58,343 nucleotides of DNA from Flavobacterium psychraerolatum (GTDB lineage: Bacteria > Bacteroidota > Bacteroidia > Flavobacteriales > Flavobacteriaceae), in the NCBI RefSeq assembly GCF_025960985.1, contig NZ_JAOQMX010000031.1, positions 1 to 58,343 of the forward strand, in the 5' to 3' direction. Below, piece after piece: positions 51,143 through 58,343 of the stretch. Under the pieces are notes generated by a model. That model saw nothing but the letters and a program-made list of their open reading frames with translations. It did no database searches and was not told where the DNA came from. A program made the position numbers and the translations under genes. Each line of letters begins with the position of its first letter. Position 1 is the stretch's first letter.

Positions 51143-51739
51143 TTAAGACTCTTTTTGTTTAATCTTTAAAATTTTAAGAATTTCGTCTATCTTGAGCTTT
51201 GCTAATTCTAAAATAGAATTGTCCACCGCAAAATGACTTTTTGCAATGCGTTGCTCATCTGTCCATTGAGCATCAATTCGTTTTTGAATTTGCTCTATTG
51301 TAGTAGCGTCACGAGCAATTACACGCTGTAAGCGGGACGCTAAGGGCGCAGTCACCGAAATTATGTAATCAAAATTTTTATAACTATCATTTTCAAATAA
51401 AATAGCCGACTCATATATAATGTATGGAACTTCTTTTTGATCAAGCAACCAGTCTTCAAAATGTTTTTTTACTGCTGGATGTACAATAGCATTAAGGCGT
51501 TGCAGTTGTACGGCATCATTAAACACAATATCAGCTAATTTTTGTCTTATTAACATACCTTCCTCAAATATATCAGTTCCAAAAGTTTTTTTTATCTCTT
51601 GAATAATCACCTCAGACTGCATAATTTTACGCGCTTCGTTGTCGGCAATATATATTGGAACTCCTTTGGATTGAAAATAATTTGCTATTGTGGTTTTTCC
51701 GCTACCTATACCTCCTGTCAATCCAATGGTTTTTGTCAT
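51143..51739 (-). CDS. coaE: Dephospho-CoA kinase
   Basis: CoaE performs the last step of coenzyme A synthesis, phosphorylating the ribose of dephospho-CoA. The 198-residue protein has the P-loop GLTGGIGSGKTTIA at 6-19, VPIYIADNEARKIM, AIVHPAVKKHFEDWL, YESAILFEN, and VTAPLASRLQRVIARD. Length is normal. Its start overlaps the stop of the upstream glycosyltransferase gene by 4 bp, indicating translational coupling. Confidence 0.95.
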   Translation of the reverse strand: MTKTIGLTGGIGSGKTTIANYFQSKGVPIYIADNEARKIMQSEVIIQEIKKTFGTDIFEEGMLIRQKLADIVFNDAVQLQRLNAIVHPAVKKHFEDWLLDQKEVPYIIYESAILFENDSYKNFDYIISVTAPLASRLQRVIARDATTIEQIQKRIDAQWTDEQRIAKSHFAVDNSILELAKLKIDEILKILKIKQKES

Positions 51740-52746
51740 AGTTGTTTTTTAAAAAATAATTCTGGGAATGCTACTTCTGGTTTCTGCTTCAGTATAATTA
51801 CTTTGAAATAAGATTTTAAAAATCCCAATCCATATCCAAAGAATTGTTTCCAAGCTGCAATAACAGACAAATATCCAATTTTGATATTTTTATTTTTAAT
51901 AGACGATACCAAGAATATTAAGAAGAAATATACAAAATATAATCTTAATAAATAATCATTGTTAAAAATTAACAGTATAAAAGCTGTTATTAAACCAAGT
52001 ACAAATACTGATGGAAAAAAAAACGTCAATTTAGAATATTTTGGGTACCAACTATTTAATATTGGACGAGCTTTTCCAAATTTACTTACTTGAACTGTAA
52101 ATTTATCCCAGTCAATCCGGCGCTTATGATATACAAAAGCTGCTCCAAACAATCGAGTCTCAAAACCCAATTCCCATAATCGAATGGATAAGTCTGGATC
52201 TTCGCCTGGATGAATGTTACTAAAGCCTTTGGAAATTTCAAATGCTTTACGAGACAAACCCATATTAAAACTGCGAGGCTGAAACTTCCCAATTTTCTCA
52301 GAACCACCTCGTATCCCGCCAGTCGTTAAAAATGAGGTCATAGTAAAATTAATAGCTTTCTGAATATCTGAAAAGCTCTTTAGGGCAGCATCTGGACCAC
52401 CAAAGCAGTCTACATAATCGGTAGACAAGGCTTTTTCGACCTCATTCAAATAGTCTATTGGAATAATACAATCCGAATCAAAGATGATAAAGTAATCCCC
52501 TTGGGCCTTTTTCATTCCAAAATTCCTAGAGTCACCCGGTCCTGAATTTTCTTTTAGATAATAAGAAATCAGTAGTTTGTTTTCATATTTGTTGACCACC
52601 TCAAGACATGGAATAGTGGAACCATCTTCCACCAAAACCACTTCAAATTTATTTTTGTAGTTTGATAATATCAAACTTTCTAAAAGTTCAGCTACTTCAT
52701 CAGGGCGATTGTAAACAGGTATAATTAATGAGAAAAACATACTCAA
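51736..52746 (-). CDS. Family 2 glycosyltransferase
   Basis: The 336-residue protein has a GT-A domain: FSLIIPVYNRPDEVAELLES, VLVEDGSTIPC, NSGPGDSRNFGMKKA, and FDSDCIIP carrying the D-x-D metal motif, plus HPGEDPDLSIRLWELGF. Two or three hydrophobic segments after residue 240 suggest a membrane-anchored transferase. The acceptor and sugar are unknown; such genes often make surface polysaccharides or glycolipids, but no cluster is around it. It heads the glycosyltransferase-coaE operon and has a promoter at 52778-52807. Confidence 0.88.
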   Translation of the reverse strand: MSMFFSLIIPVYNRPDEVAELLESLILSNYKNKFEVVLVEDGSTIPCLEVVNKYENKLLISYYLKENSGPGDSRNFGMKKAQGDYFIIFDSDCIIPIDYLNEVEKALSTDYVDCFGGPDAALKSFSDIQKAINFTMTSFLTTGGIRGGSEKIGKFQPRSFNMGLSRKAFEISKGFSNIHPGEDPDLSIRLWELGFETRLFGAAFVYHKRRIDWDKFTVQVSKFGKARPILNSWYPKYSKLTFFFPSVFVLGLITAFILLIFNNDYLLRLYFVYFFLIFLVSSIKNKNIKIGYLSVIAAWKQFFGYGLGFLKSYFKVIILKQKPEVAFPELFFKKQL

Positions 52747-52777
52747 ACAAGGATAAAATTAAAATGGAAATTGAGTG

Positions 52778-52807
52778 CAAATATAACGGATATTGATGCA
52801 ATTTCAA
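52778..52807 (-). promoter_or_regulatory. Promoter of the glycosyltransferase-coaE operon
   Basis: On the minus strand TTG (52807-52805) and TATATTTG (52785-52778) are 19 bp apart, a good match to the Bacteroidota consensus. The first gene starts 31 bp downstream. Confidence 0.7.
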
Positions 52808-52841
52808 CTTATAACAAACACAATTCTAGATTTTAAAATTA

Positions 52842-53648
52842 CTATTCAAACATCTCTACCACCTCTTGACTCACTCCCATATTCGAGAATCCGCCATCGT
52901 GTAATAAATTTTGAAGTGTTACTTTCTTTGTTAAATCAGAGAAAAGTGTGATTACATAATTAGCACAATCCTCAGCAGTGGCGTTACCGAGTGGTGACAT
53001 TTTATCTGCAAAAGCGATAAAACCATTAAATCCCTTCACTCCTGTTCCGGCACGCGTTGCTGTAGGTGATTGCGATATGGTATTGACTCTCACTTTTTTA
53101 TCTCTTCCAAAAAAGTATCCAAAACTACGTGCAATTGATTCCAAAAAAGCTTTATTATCGGCCATATCATTATAGTCAGGAAAAACACGTTGCGCTGCCA
53201 TATAAGATAAAGCTACAATACTCCCCCATTCGTTTATGGCATCTTTTTTATACAAAACCTGCATCACCTTATGAAAAGAAACTGCTGAAACATTCCAACC
53301 TTTTTCGGTAAATTCATAATTTTGATTTGTATAATGATTCCCTTTGCGTACATTCACTGACATTCCGATTGAGTGCAAAACAAAATCAATTTTACCACCC
53401 AAAATCTCCATCGCTTGCTCTACCAAGTTCTCCAAATCAGCAACCGAAGTTGCATCTGCAGCAATTACTTGTGAGTTTGTCTTTTCAGCCAAGGCAGTAA
53501 TATTTCCCAATCGTATCGAAGCTGGAGCATTTGTCAACACAAAAACACCACCTTCTTCGTGCACACGTTCAGCTGTTTTCCATGCGATTGAACTCTCATC
53601 CAAAGCGCCAAAAATAATTCCTTTTTTTCCTTTCAATAAATTGTACAT
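52842..53648 (-). CDS. fabI: Enoyl-ACP reductase (FabI)
   Basis: FabI reduces trans-2-enoyl-ACP with NAD(P)H in fatty-acid elongation. The start is ATG 53648 (MYNLLKGKKGIIFGALDESS), not the longer frame to 53699, because the promoter box TATTTTTG at 53678-53671 lies inside that extension. The 268-residue protein has the SDR fold with HSIGMSVNV, the tyrosine-lysine pair spaced as Y-x6-K in YNDMADNKA, and SQSPTATRAGTG near the loop. This is the Bacteroidota FabI branch. It is monocistronic with its own promoter. Confidence 0.94.
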   Translation of the reverse strand: MYNLLKGKKGIIFGALDESSIAWKTAERVHEEGGVFVLTNAPASIRLGNITALAEKTNSQVIAADATSVADLENLVEQAMEILGGKIDFVLHSIGMSVNVRKGNHYTNQNYEFTEKGWNVSAVSFHKVMQVLYKKDAINEWGSIVALSYMAAQRVFPDYNDMADNKAFLESIARSFGYFFGRDKKVRVNTISQSPTATRAGTGVKGFNGFIAFADKMSPLGNATAEDCANYVITLFSDLTKKVTLQNLLHDGGFSNMGVSQEVVEMFE

Positions 53649-53670
53649 GGTTATTTTTTTTAATGTCCTC

Positions 53671-53699
53671 CAAAAATAAACAATCAGCCGTACAGTCAA
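53671..53699 (-). promoter_or_regulatory. Promoter of fabI, fixing its start
   Basis: On the minus strand TTG (53699-53697) and TATTTTTG (53678-53671) are 18 bp apart. The box lies upstream of the chosen ATG and overlaps the codons of the longer frame, so that frame's extra N-terminus is excluded. Confidence 0.8.
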
Positions 53700-54240
53700 A
53701 ATTATTCATTCTCTTTTTTTATGAATCATATGATTTGGATTCAATTTAATGTTTATTTTAGCCTTTTTACAGATACAAACTGGAGGATTACTCAAGTTAA
53801 TTTTTTGAAATTACAAACAAATATTTATTTTTTAATAGCTTATAATAAGATAGTTATTTCTAAATATTTTCTATTTTGGTAAAATAAAAACAATTAGCAC
53901 TTTTATATCTTCCTTCAAGATTTTAAATATGGATACGTCTTCAAAGAAGGGCTTAAAGGAATTAAAACTTCATCAACTTTATTTATAACTTTAATAGTCA
54001 GGGAATAAATTAAATATTATTTTTAATTCTTACTTTTATATAAAATAAGTTAAATAAACCTTTATAGACCAAAAACCCATAATTACAATTGGAAAAAATA
54101 TAATCCTGTAAAATAACAACCATAATTTAAAATGATTTTTGCTAATTAAATCACATTAATTTTAAAATTATGAATTTTATAATCTAATATGGAATGCGTT
54201 AATTAACCGATATGATACCAAAATCAATTAAACTAAAAAA
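53700..54240. other. AT-rich non-coding gap before the GH-A gene
   Basis: About 540 bp, very AT-rich. A 19-codon frame at about 53929 is not supported by other signals. I see no repeat, hairpin or convincing promoter. Confidence 0.5.
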
Positions 54241-56529
54241 ATGAAACGAAAGTTCACTTCACCACAATTCTTAAAAATTACTTTTATCAATTTAGTATTT
54301 TTAGGAACACTTACTGCACAAACTACCGAAAAAGAGGTCAAAGATAAAATAAGCACCTTAAAGACTGAAATCAAAAAAGCACAATCAAAAAAAATCAATA
54401 CACTTAAGGAGGAAACAGCGTTACGAACAGCTGAAATATTTTTGGATTATGCCAAATGGGATGATGATAATTTTGAAACGAATAAAAAAAGCTTTGCCTT
54501 AGTAAATGCTTATAAAAAGGAAGCGGACAAATATGCAAAAATGTTACCTGATTTTGAACGCAAAGAAATGGCAATCATGCTGGATGATGCTGTATCCGAA
54601 TTACAGCAGATAGCGACCGGAAAAATAAAGCGCTTGCCTACTCCTAAAATTGATTGGTCAAAAACTGATGTGAACAAAGACGAAATCACCTTTGCTGGAA
54701 AACCTGTTTTTCTAGCAGATTGGACATGGAAACCTGCAGGCAAAAAATATACCGAATTTCATGGGGATCAAGATGGCTATTTTCTAACTCCTTCTTATGT
54801 TATAAATGAAAACGGAGAGGTTAATCCTCAAAAATTAAAAGAATTAACTACCAAAGAAAACGGTAGTATGGGGTTCATTTTCTTCAACCACTCTACTACT
54901 CCAACTTGGGCCAAAAATAAATATCCTAAAATCACAGATGGCCCAGGAATAAAATATACAATGTACGACATCAATCATCCTGTAGCGCAGAAAATTCAGT
55001 CAGATTTGATTGCCGCTGTTGTTCCTTTGATGGCTGGAAAGCAATATACCAAATTGGGATATATGTTGTGTAACGAACCGCATTGGAACACCATACAAAA
55101 AACTTGGGCATCTGCTCCTATTTCTGATTTGGCTGTTCTTGATTTTAAAAAGTGGCTAGAAAAACGTCATGGGAATATTGATGAAGTTAATGAGCTGTGG
55201 AAAACAAATTTCATTAATTTTGAAACAATGGTAGTTCCAAAAGACATAATCGAATCGCAACAAGGGACCGCAACTTGGTTTGATTTTGAAAGTTATAATA
55301 TGGACAGAGTTACCAATTGGTTTTCATTTCTACAAAAGGAGGTTAAAAAATATGATCCAAACGCGAGAACCCACATGAAAATCATGCCTAACCTTTGGAC
55401 AGAAAATAAAAGAGATCATGGCATTGATATGGAAGCCTTGACTCGCAATAGTGACATTATTGGTAACGATTGTAGTACTGGCGGGCCATGGATGTGGGGA
55501 AAACCAAAAGAATGGGAGAAAAACTTCAATTTTGATTGGGTAGAAATGTGTATGTCATATGATTTTTATAAATCTATTAGTCCAGACAAAATCATGTTCA
55601 ATACCGAAGGACATTTTCTTTCTACAGGAAAATACAGAGATTTATACCAAACCAAAGAATACGTGCGTTGCAATTATTGGCAAGCGTATGTGCATGGGTT
55701 AACCGCTATTCAAACCTGGTATTGGGCTAGAAGAGAAGATGGTTCTAGTAGAAAAAGCGAAGACAGCAATGGTTATGCCGCCTCAAACAACCACCAACCA
55801 CGCGTGGTAAACGAAGTTCATGCTACCGTTTTGGATTTAAATTCAATCTCAGATAAAATCATGGAATTGCAACGCCAAGAGAAACCAATTCGTATTTTTT
55901 ACACGAAGGCTTCTTCTATCAACAAACCAACCCATATGGACGATATTTTTAAAGCGTATCAAAAGGTGTTTTTTGAAGGTACTCCTATAGGTTTTGCCAC
56001 AAAAGGAATCATTGAAAATAACGATAACAAAACTTGGGAAACGATTTTGATTACCAAAACCCCTTTTGCTTTCGAAACTGATATTAAAGCACTACAATCT
56101 TATATCGATTTTGGTGGTGTGGTTATTATGGACAAAGAAAGTTTAAAAACGGATGAATACGGAAGACCATTACAAACTAGTTTAAAAGATTCTAAAGGAA
56201 AAGTGATAGTCGTAGAATCATTAAACGAAATGAAAAATAAAGCTTTTTCAATTCTAAAAGAAAAAAACAAATTGCCTGCTTTGAATGTGAAAGAAAGCAA
56301 TGGCTTAGAACAAAAAGGATGTGATTGGAGAGTTCTTTCAGATAAAAACGGAAATTCTTTCTTGAACATTGCTAATTATGGCAAAAATGAAGCTACTATT
56401 TCGATTACACTTCCAAATGGAAAAGTACCTTCTACTATTAGTAATTATCTAACAGGCGAAAAATTAAGCGCTACTTTCAAAATGAATATTAATCAAGTTT
56501 ATTTCTTAGAAATCAAAGATGAAAATTAA
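54241..56529 (+). CDS. Exported clan GH-A glycoside hydrolase (GH42-like)
   Basis: The 762-residue protein has a signal peptide (MKRKFTSPQF to GTLTAQ), then a charged helical/coiled-coil section at about 28-130. A TIM-barrel hydrolase follows with acid/base E279 in MLCNEPHW (the N-E-P of clan GH-A) and likely nucleophile E456 in IMFNTEGHFL. A beta-galactosidase-type middle domain and a beta tail follow. Motifs are closest to the GH42-like clan, but the family and substrate cannot be fixed by eye. An SGNH esterase gene overlaps its 3' end by 11 bp, so the two are coupled and may act on one acetylated polysaccharide. No SusC/SusD pair is adjacent. Confidence 0.8.
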   Translation: MKRKFTSPQFLKITFINLVFLGTLTAQTTEKEVKDKISTLKTEIKKAQSKKINTLKEETALRTAEIFLDYAKWDDDNFETNKKSFALVNAYKKEADKYAKMLPDFERKEMAIMLDDAVSELQQIATGKIKRLPTPKIDWSKTDVNKDEITFAGKPVFLADWTWKPAGKKYTEFHGDQDGYFLTPSYVINENGEVNPQKLKELTTKENGSMGFIFFNHSTTPTWAKNKYPKITDGPGIKYTMYDINHPVAQKIQSDLIAAVVPLMAGKQYTKLGYMLCNEPHWNTIQKTWASAPISDLAVLDFKKWLEKRHGNIDEVNELWKTNFINFETMVVPKDIIESQQGTATWFDFESYNMDRVTNWFSFLQKEVKKYDPNARTHMKIMPNLWTENKRDHGIDMEALTRNSDIIGNDCSTGGPWMWGKPKEWEKNFNFDWVEMCMSYDFYKSISPDKIMFNTEGHFLSTGKYRDLYQTKEYVRCNYWQAYVHGLTAIQTWYWARREDGSSRKSEDSNGYAASNNHQPRVVNEVHATVLDLNSISDKIMELQRQEKPIRIFYTKASSINKPTHMDDIFKAYQKVFFEGTPIGFATKGIIENNDNKTWETILITKTPFAFETDIKALQSYIDFGGVVIMDKESLKTDEYGRPLQTSLKDSKGKVIVVESLNEMKNKAFSILKEKNKLPALNVKESNGLEQKGCDWRVLSDKNGNSFLNIANYGKNEATISITLPNGKVPSTISNYLTGEKLSATFKMNINQVYFLEIKDEN

Positions 56530-57406
56530 ACAAAACTTTAAAATTATAGTATTGCTTTTCGTAGCTTTTATTTCAAATGAAGCAAAAGCTCAAAAAGCAA
56601 TATCCAAGAATGCAATCCTACAAATTGTTTTACTGGGAGGTCAATCAAATATGGCAGGTCATGGAATCATGGCTGATGTAAAGCCTGAAGATATTCAAAG
56701 AATTGAAGCAGTTAAAAATCGTATTTCGGTTGTTGTTGATGGCAGAGATGCACAACCTCTTTCCTACTTTAAAGCTGACAAAATAGCAACTGAATTTGGT
56801 CCAGAATTATTCATCGGTCTCACATTAGCCGAAAAAAATCCAGACAAACAGTATTTACTCATTAAGGAAGCTGTTGGTGGCACTACCCTATATGGTGCAT
56901 GGAATCCCAATTGGACTGCTGAAAAAGCGAATACAGCAGAACTAGATGAAAAGCGCAAACAAATGCAACTCTATAAAAAGCATATAACTAGCATTCACAA
57001 ATGTTTAGATGCTCTAAAAGCTGAAAATAAAAAGTATGTCATTATAGGAATGGCGTGGATGCAAGGAGAAACAGATACGCGCAAAGATTTTACGGCCATA
57101 GCCTATGAAGAAAATTTGAAGCTATTAATTGAATCCTATCGTTCTGAATTTAATTTACCCAAAATGCCATTTATAATTGGCCAAATCAACTGTCCTCCCC
57201 GTCAATACATTGAAGGTGTCGAAATTGTTCGTAATGCCATGGTAAATGTTTCCAAAAATGATACTAAAACAGATATTATACTGACATCAATGGATGGTGA
57301 CTATAAAGATTTCCCTAAACGATCCGATAATGTTCATTACGATGCACAAGGTCAAAAAAATCTTGGAACCGCTTTTGCTGAAAAATTGTTGGAACTGGCG
57401 TATTAA
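56519..57406 (+). CDS. Exported SGNH carbohydrate esterase (SASA/CE6-like)
   Basis: The 295-residue protein has a signal peptide (to about AKAQ) and the sialate O-acetylesterase-like SGNH fold. Ser43 is in LLGGQSNMAGHG, the oxyanion region includes EAVGGTTLYG and WMQGETD, and the last triad residues are D270 and H273 in SDNVHYDAQG. This matches carbohydrate esterases that remove acetyl groups from xylan or other glycans. It overlaps the upstream hydrolase gene by 11 bp, so co-translation is likely. The acetylated substrate is unknown. Confidence 0.86.
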   Translation: MKIKQNFKIIVLLFVAFISNEAKAQKAISKNAILQIVLLGGQSNMAGHGIMADVKPEDIQRIEAVKNRISVVVDGRDAQPLSYFKADKIATEFGPELFIGLTLAEKNPDKQYLLIKEAVGGTTLYGAWNPNWTAEKANTAELDEKRKQMQLYKKHITSIHKCLDALKAENKKYVIIGMAWMQGETDTRKDFTAIAYEENLKLLIESYRSEFNLPKMPFIIGQINCPPRQYIEGVEIVRNAMVNVSKNDTKTDIILTSMDGDYKDFPKRSDNVHYDAQGQKNLGTAFAEKLLELAY

Positions 57407-57695
57407 CGTTAAAATGTAGGCGTCATTTGTTTGGAATATGATTTTTTTTTTATCCATTCAAACAGAGTATGTTCTAATGGTCATCAAAGAAGACAGCATA
57501 TATATGTGTGATACAACTTTGAAAAATTAAACAATCTTTTGGAAGCATATGAACAATCTAATCTGAAAGCCCAAAAGAAGTCAACTTGAAAGCCGATCTT
57601 TCATCTAACTTTTATTTGCTAAATTAGTGCCTTAATCAAAAAAGGGATTTGAAAAATTAAGATGATTATTCCCCGATTCAAGCACAAGAAAATTA

Positions 57696-58298
57696 ATGAA
57701 ATACGATCTCCTCAAACAAAATATCCAAAAGAACGTCACTCTTTCTGATGCAGAATTAGAGAACATCTGCACTTATTTTCAGCCGCTACAGATCCAGAAA
57801 AAAGAGTTTTTATTGACGCAAGGTAGCGTTTGTAAGTTTGAGGGTTTTGTAATTGATGGCTGTTTTAGAATTTTTACTATTGATAAAAAAGGCAATGAAA
57901 ACACGCTTTACTTTGCAAGCAATGACTGGTGGCTGATGGATATCGATAGCTTCATGAACCAAAAATCGTCGGATCTAAACATCCAAGCTTTAGAAGAAAG
58001 CACCCTCTTACTGATTAGCAGAGAAGATAAACTTGCTCTTTATGAAACTGTTCCTGTGGTAGAAAAATTATTTCGTATAATGTCTCAAAAAGCCATAGTG
58101 GCTTGGCAACGTCGATTAATCAGTAATCATTGTCAAACTGCAAAAGAACGTTACTTTCAATTTACCACCACTTATCCAAACATTGTTTCTAAACTAACAG
58201 ACAAGCAAGTCGCGAGTTACTTGGGAATAACACATGAATTTTTGAGCAAACTAAACCACTATGGACTTAAAGTCCATAGATTTGGTTGTCAGACTTAA
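57696..58298 (+). CDS. Crp/Fnr-family regulator with repeat-derived C-terminus
   Basis: The 200-residue protein has a cyclic-nucleotide-binding-type beta domain (LQIQKKEFLLTQGSVCKFEGF, VIDGCFRIFTIDKKGNENTL) with an aromatic-rich segment (FASNDWWLMDIDSF). The linker helix and a Crp-like helix-turn-helix (LTDKQVASYLGITHEFLSKL) follow. Homologues usually continue in the style EFLSRIRKK. Here the last codons (NHYGLKVHRFGCQT) are read from palindromic repeat DNA at 58259-58304, which also supplies the stop. The protein may have lost a few C-terminal residues after the recognition helix. It follows the carbohydrate locus by 289 bp; regulation of it is unproven. Confidence 0.85.
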   Translation: MKYDLLKQNIQKNVTLSDAELENICTYFQPLQIQKKEFLLTQGSVCKFEGFVIDGCFRIFTIDKKGNENTLYFASNDWWLMDIDSFMNQKSSDLNIQALEESTLLLISREDKLALYETVPVVEKLFRIMSQKAIVAWQRRLISNHCQTAKERYFQFTTTYPNIVSKLTDKQVASYLGITHEFLSKLNHYGLKVHRFGCQT

Positions 58299-58304
58299 AG
58301 TCTG
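58259..58304. repeat. Two related palindromes at the 3' end of the Crp/Fnr gene
   Basis: CTATGGACTT and AAGTCCATAG (58259-58279) are exact inverted arms around a single A. CAGACTT and AAGTCTG (58290-58304) form a second palindrome. Both share the core GACTTAAAGTC. They overlap the final codons and stop of the regulator gene, so the element is both non-coding repeat and coding tail. It looks like a dispersed intergenic palindrome that inserted into, or spread over, the gene end. Confidence 0.75.
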
Positions 58305-58343
58305 CATGTTGCTAGTCTTCAATTATGAAGTTATCATTATTAC

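Noticed and set aside
1..58343. rRNA, tRNA or tmRNA genes
   Set aside because: No convincing cloverleaf, CCA-ended or rRNA-like sequence was seen by eye; a covariance search would be decisive.

Overview
The window looks like a chromosomal segment of a Flavobacterium-type bacterium (Bacteroidota, Flavobacteriaceae). The DNA is AT-rich. Several genes carry the Bacteroidota promoter pattern TTG-N18/19-TAnnTTTG (for example 5011-5040, 29313-29341, 40199-40227, 53671-53699 on minus). Shine-Dalgarno sequences are mostly absent. The gene families are typical of the group: a short histone H1-like protein, a fused trehalose-phosphate synthase/phosphatase, a GLD-family M1 peptidase, an AguA/AguB pair, an RprXY-like two-component system and an outer-membrane beta-barrel TonB receptor. 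No rRNA, tRNA, CRISPR array or prophage was seen.

Layout. 1-1406 is an array of about 135-bp repeat units made of REP-like palindromes, interrupted by one small GIY-YIG nuclease gene. 1498-4572 is an HsdR restriction subunit with no hsdM or hsdS nearby. 4857-5242 holds two small genes, a 31-residue membrane peptide and a histone H1-like protein. 5748-10470 is a trehalose/alpha-glucan block (GH15 hydrolase, OtsA-OtsB fusion, small DUF2158-like protein). 12013-16309 holds an acyl-CoA carboxylase beta subunit, a DinB/BstA-like protein, MenE and a CPBP protease. 16420-22803 has an ArsC-like protein, a TonB-dependent receptor, a lipocalin, dihydrolipoyl dehydrogenase and AlkB. 23137-25065 is an amino-acid permease broken by one in-frame amber codon. 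25263-28178 is a FAD/Fe-S D-lactate dehydrogenase-type oxidoreductase. 29360-33556 carries aguB and aguA (agmatine to putrescine) around a divergent lipoprotein. 33713-46781 is mainly housekeeping: M1 peptidase, mutarotase-like protein, smpB, XRE-Fic fusion, pcm, Gfo/Idh oxidoreductase, 3-hydroxybutyryl-CoA dehydrogenase, YggS, a frameshifted four-helix-bundle gene, a DnaQ/GIY-YIG fusion, a potassium channel and miaA. 46971-53648 holds an acyl-ACP thioesterase, MepB, the two-component system, a glycosyltransferase-coaE operon and fabI. 54241-58298 is a small carbohydrate locus (GH-A hydrolase plus SGNH esterase) followed by a Crp/Fnr regulator whose 3' end runs into a palindromic repeat.

Most unusual content. 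(1) The GIY-YIG gene inside the palindromic repeat array, where one palindrome type is nested inside another. (2) At least four intergenic copies of a long hairpin element that keep the apical motif GAGCTTCC..GGTCGCT and the flanks while the stem sequence differs and still pairs (10768, 21865, 45710, 48606). A second family of two copies has CGTGCCACC at one end and CCCTCACGCA at the other (30324, 40021). (3) An XRE-Fic fusion with a 14-bp palindrome overlapping its likely -7 box. (4) Two recently broken genes, the amber-interrupted permease and the frameshifted four-helix-bundle protein.
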